Shown here in pieces: positions 60,306 to 64,000 of a DNA stretch of 64,000 bases (position 1 is the first letter of the stretch; the number at the start of each line of letters is the position of its first letter). This stretch comes from Epiperipatus broadwayi (lineage: Eukaryota; Onychophora; Udeonychophora; Euonychophora; Peripatidae). The notes under the pieces were generated by a model, which made no database searches, had not been told where the DNA came from, and saw only the letters and a program-made list of their open reading frames with translations. The translations under genes and the position numbers were made by a program. The stretch covers positions 1,380,586 to 1,444,585 of the forward strand of contig JAQFVV010006272.1 in assembly GCA_028023455.1 (NCBI GenBank), given 5' to 3'.

Positions 60306-63300
60306 TCGTAATTAATTTGTATAAAACAAATATTTAAAAGAATGAGAAATACTTCTTTATGAAGAAAGTATTTTGTAGATTATAAATTTAAGTATATCTT
60401 GATAAAGATATGATAAGTAACAGTAATTGTCTAAATATTTGCCTTGTTAAGTCTTTATGATTTAAAAGACTACATTTTGACAGTTTTAAAAAGGCAAATA
60501 AATTGGAAATTAAGAGGGGAAAGACGTACCTATAAATAAAATTATGACATTATTAAAGTCTGAACGCTGGTCGTACAAAAGACTCTAAAAGTAATCTTAC
60601 CTAAATATTCGTTAAGGAATGCGCAAATTCAAATATACGTGGATATCCAAATCAATTAAAAAAATAATTAAATAAGAACTTTATAAACTATTGATTAATA
60701 CTAAAAAATAATAACTTTTAAAAAATTTTTCCTTAAAGAAATGAATATGGATCCTATAAACTATTTTAATTTTATTTTGTTTATGGTGGAACTGACTTTG
60801 ACTTTTATTTTTATTTTTTTTAAAAAAAAGAACGTTTTCATTTTTTCATAAAAACTTTTAAAAACACGTGATGTACCGGAAAAGGAAGTAATGTTTGGTG
60901 AAAATTTGTGCCTAGGAAAAAGAACAATATAGCTGAAAGAAGACACCGTTGGATGTTATGTAATATGTTTTATTTATTAACTAACATAAATATTTAATTA
61001 ATTATTAATTTATTGAAAGATAGGAAAGGTACATTTACATTTTTTTTAAGTAATAACTAAATATTAATATAATTTTTATTGTATAAAGTTTATTTTATAA
61101 TTATACAACACGTAATATTTTAAAGAATAATTGTTGAGTGTAAATGTGAAATTATTTTGTAAAACTGAAATCTTGGAGGACATCGTGTGACGGACTGTAC
61201 ATTGAAGTATCATTTATGGTAAAAATTGTGTAATAATAATAATAATTTGATGTATTTACTATGTTTTCTTTAGATCAACTAAATGTTATATGATTATTGA
61301 ATGAATGTATTAATATTTAAATAATATACACGCATAAGACTAATAATAACAGTTTTATTATAATATGCATACTTTAAATTGATGATGTAAATTTAGTACA
61401 ACATAATATGAGAACCTAGAAATAATTATATGATTCTTTCGTGAATAAATTTTAATGTTTTTGTTACAATTATATTAGTATAAGTTATTTATTTTTTTCT
61501 TTTCAAGTTAGTAAGAGATATATAAAAATCTATATTTTATTTGTATTTTTATTAGATAAGTAAGTTAATTTTACATAGAAATTTATCTCTTGATTGAAGG
61601 CTTATTGTATATAGAAGATGAGGTATAAGAGAGTTTGGATCGTTATTATTTTTGTTTTAAAATTGGTCATTTGTTTTCTGAAATTAAATAAGGTTAAAAT
61701 GATTTTTGTAGATAGAAGTTTATTAGGAAGGAATAAGAATAACAAGTAAAAAAGAGTAATAATTTATATGAAAAGAATCATAGAATTTTTATTTGATATA
61801 ATACTTTATAAAAGTTGAAATTAGTGAATAATTTAAAATATTATTTTTAAAAGTACCTATATGTATTGCATATTTTGATAAGACATGTGATATAACATTA
61901 TATCGGAATGAAATAAATAGTTATAATATAATAATTGTTGTTATATTACAAAGTTGCATTAGTTTATACAGTAATTAATATTTGAGTAATACTGATGGTA
62001 AATGTGATACATCCTAATATATTATAATATAAATAACAGTAAGACTTAAGTGAAATAGCATTTTTAATTATTAAAGTTTGTTTATTTACATACATGCTAC
62101 ATAAATGATATCTCACATAAACCTTTTCTTGTATTAACTGAAGACAAATGATGTTTATTAAAAAATTAAAGTCATAAACTTAATTAAATGTTATTGATAG
62201 AACATTTTAAGAAATGTATAAATTATCTATTTATGACTATGGAAATAGTACAGTGTAAAAATCTTGTATTATTATTATTTTTCTTATTTTTTGTTTATTT
62301 TCTTTAGTTCCATTTAAATGTAAATAGTGTAAATAAGTTACTTGTTAAAGTTAATGTAAATAAATTTGTTAAGTTGTTTAGAAGATGTGTTGAATTCATT
62401 ATTTTACACCACAGCATTTGACAACAGATAATTTGAATGTACATAATATTTGCACAATATGAATTTATTATTTATTATTTGAGAAAGAAACATAATATTT
62501 TCTTAATATAATTTATAGAAATTGATTGACATTAACATATAATATTACAATGGTCATAAAGTAATTATAATGCACAATATAGAGTATAATATTATTTATT
62601 GCCACAAATTGTTAAATTATAAGATTTTGGGTTTATTTTAGAATTAAGATACTATATGGAAATGAAAGACATGTATATGATTTACTTATTTACTTAAGGA
62701 CTAATAGTATAATAGAATAGATAAGATTAAGCTATACACTAAAGATTATTATTGTTAGTTATTGTTATTAGAATAAGTTAGGTGTATTTAGGTTTGATAT
62801 TAAATCCCTTATCATTCCTATCTACATGAGTTATTATTACTTTAAGATAATTAGAAGAACCTGAGATCGTTTAATTATATTTCCTTAACAAAAGATTGAG
62901 ATTTATTTATCTATTATTATTAAAGATAATTCATTTATAAAAGTCATAAGAGTGCTGTAGAATTAGTAATGAGATAATAAAGAGGTAATAGTATTCTTAT
63001 GCCATTGAGACAATGTCTTGGAACGACATTGATTCAATGTAAATCTGATTACCAATTGTAACTTCACTTCACAGTCTCATGATTTTAGTAAATATTTATT
63101 TAATTAGTACATAATATTGAACTATATTAATTTTTTTTTGATAAGTTTGTAATAAATCTGATAAGTTGTAATATTATAAAAATATATTAAAGATAGTTGT
63201 ACATATTTTAGCTGAGCATAATGATTTAATTGAGCTAGTCATATTTTAAATTATATCATATATCGAGAAGTGAGGGTACAATATATATATATAGAAGTAA

Positions 63301-63480
63301 AGTTAATATTCTCAGGGATAAATGATGAAGTAAAATATAACAACTAAATTGATAACAAGTACTTTCCTCAGAGTTTCTTCTTTTACAAATCATAAGAATA
63401 TGTGTGGTGAGATTTAAAATTGTTATTTTTTTCCATTTGTTATTTTCTCCTCATTCTCAAGTTCTATTGGTTAAGAAGTT
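60306..63480. other. AT-rich DNA, no gene seen
   Basis: GAGGACATCGTGTGA near 61176 echoes GAGGACATCGTATGA at 60176. Otherwise only AT-rich simple sequence. No recognisable frame. Confidence 0.45.
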
Positions 63481-63800
63481 TTAAAAAAAAATTATCCTCC
63501 AATAGATTTTTCCAAATATTGTTAATTTTTTTTAATTCACAATTTTCATTTATGCTGTTAGGCCTTTTAAAAATCTCTATAGCTTCCCTTAGCAATCTCT
63601 GATCACATCGAACAATTTTTGCCAGAATGTGTTTTATTGAAATTGCTGTTACAGTTAGTTAATTTAATGTGTGAATAAATGGTTGATGAATTTTTTTTTT
63701 TCCTTTCTTAAGTTTATTCTACAATTGGTCTGACCAATGTATGAATGTAAACAAACTCCACATGGCATTTCAAATACACCAGGGCACTCGAAAGGAATTT
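63481..63800 (-). pseudogene. Penelope-like element, GIY-YIG endonuclease and C-terminus
   Basis: On the minus strand, PFECPGVFEMPCGVCLHSYI followed by GQTNCRINLR is a well-kept GIY-YIG core: GVF stands for GIY, YIG is intact, and the catalytic-region Arg after it is present. A frameshift in the T run near 63690-63700 separates it from the next block, where QRLLREAIEIFKRPNSINE (about 63608-63550) and LKKINNIWKNLLED follow. The endonuclease would nick target DNA in a living element. The RT domain is absent upstream because the copy is joined head to head to another at about 63800. Confidence 0.8.
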
Positions 63801-64000
63801 CATCTTTAGGGCATTTTTCCATATGAAATGCCATGTGGAATTTGTTTAAATTCAAACATTAGACAGACCAAATGTTGTCTAAACATAAAAAAAGTAAAAA
63901 CGCATTTTATCAATTAGAGAAAAATCTAATTTATCAGCCGCTTATTCACATATTAAATTAACTAACCATGACACCAATTTAAATAAAACATATTCTGGCA
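63801..64000 (+). pseudogene. Penelope-like element, second copy, head to head, cut by window end
   Basis: The plus strand from about 63818 reads YEMPCGICLNSNIRQTKCCL then NIKKVKTHFIN, so YIG is changed to NIR. It continues with REKSNLSAAYSHIKLTNHD and NLNKTYSG, the region seen also at 58.63 kb. It is the same family as the minus-strand copy next to it and runs off the window. Confidence 0.75.

Overview
The window looks like nuclear DNA of an animal, probably an invertebrate. It is very AT-rich (about three quarters A+T by eye) and full of AT, AAT and ATT microsatellites and homopolymers. Every recognisable protein signal belongs to a transposable element: Ty3/gypsy, three LINE types, Penelope-like, hAT and perhaps piggyBac. 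No bacterial-type operon, rRNA, complete tRNA, CRISPR array or convincing host exon was found. The phylum cannot be fixed from the sequence.

Layout: a 0.5-kb foldback repeat (1.2-1.7 kb); the 3' part of an L1/Tx1-like LINE (3.7-4.75 kb, minus strand); an inverted-repeat element carrying two head-to-head hammerhead ribozyme motifs (5.3-5.8 kb); a possible Penelope GIY-YIG remnant (8.2 kb); a 780-bp tandem duplication (11.2-12.7 kb); a CCAAT/TATA promoter-like module (19.0 kb); a Penelope endonuclease fragment (23.5-24.0 kb); a near-complete but decayed Ty3/gypsy element with two ~1.45-kb LTRs (24.28-31.08 kb); a minus-strand CR1/Jockey-like LINE remnant (31.7-32.9 kb); a tandem plus inverted array of a structured ~300-bp repeat (34.2-35.4 kb) related to the 1.2-kb foldback; a decayed RTE-like LINE (35.8-38.25 kb); a decayed hammerhead copy (41.0 kb); a minisatellite (42.3 kb); a dead hAT transposon with an exact 336-bp internal tandem duplication (43.3-46.8 kb); a weak piggyBac-like fragment (47.5 kb); another inverted copy of the hammerhead-associated family without the core (52.5 kb); Penelope 3' remnants (54.7, 58.6-59.0 kb); a second CCAAT/TATA module followed by a small ORF (59.9-60.3 kb); and two Penelope fragments head to head at the right end (63.5-64.0 kb).

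The most interesting material is non-coding: the hammerhead family (two intact-looking cores, one decayed, plus a core-less relative), which ends in a tRNA B-box-like sequence, and a separate structured repeat family whose central hairpin keeps its fold while its sequence differs between loci. Penelope elements, which are known to carry hammerheads, occur in the same window and are a plausible source. All protein-coding elements seen are broken, so any present activity would have to depend on copies elsewhere.
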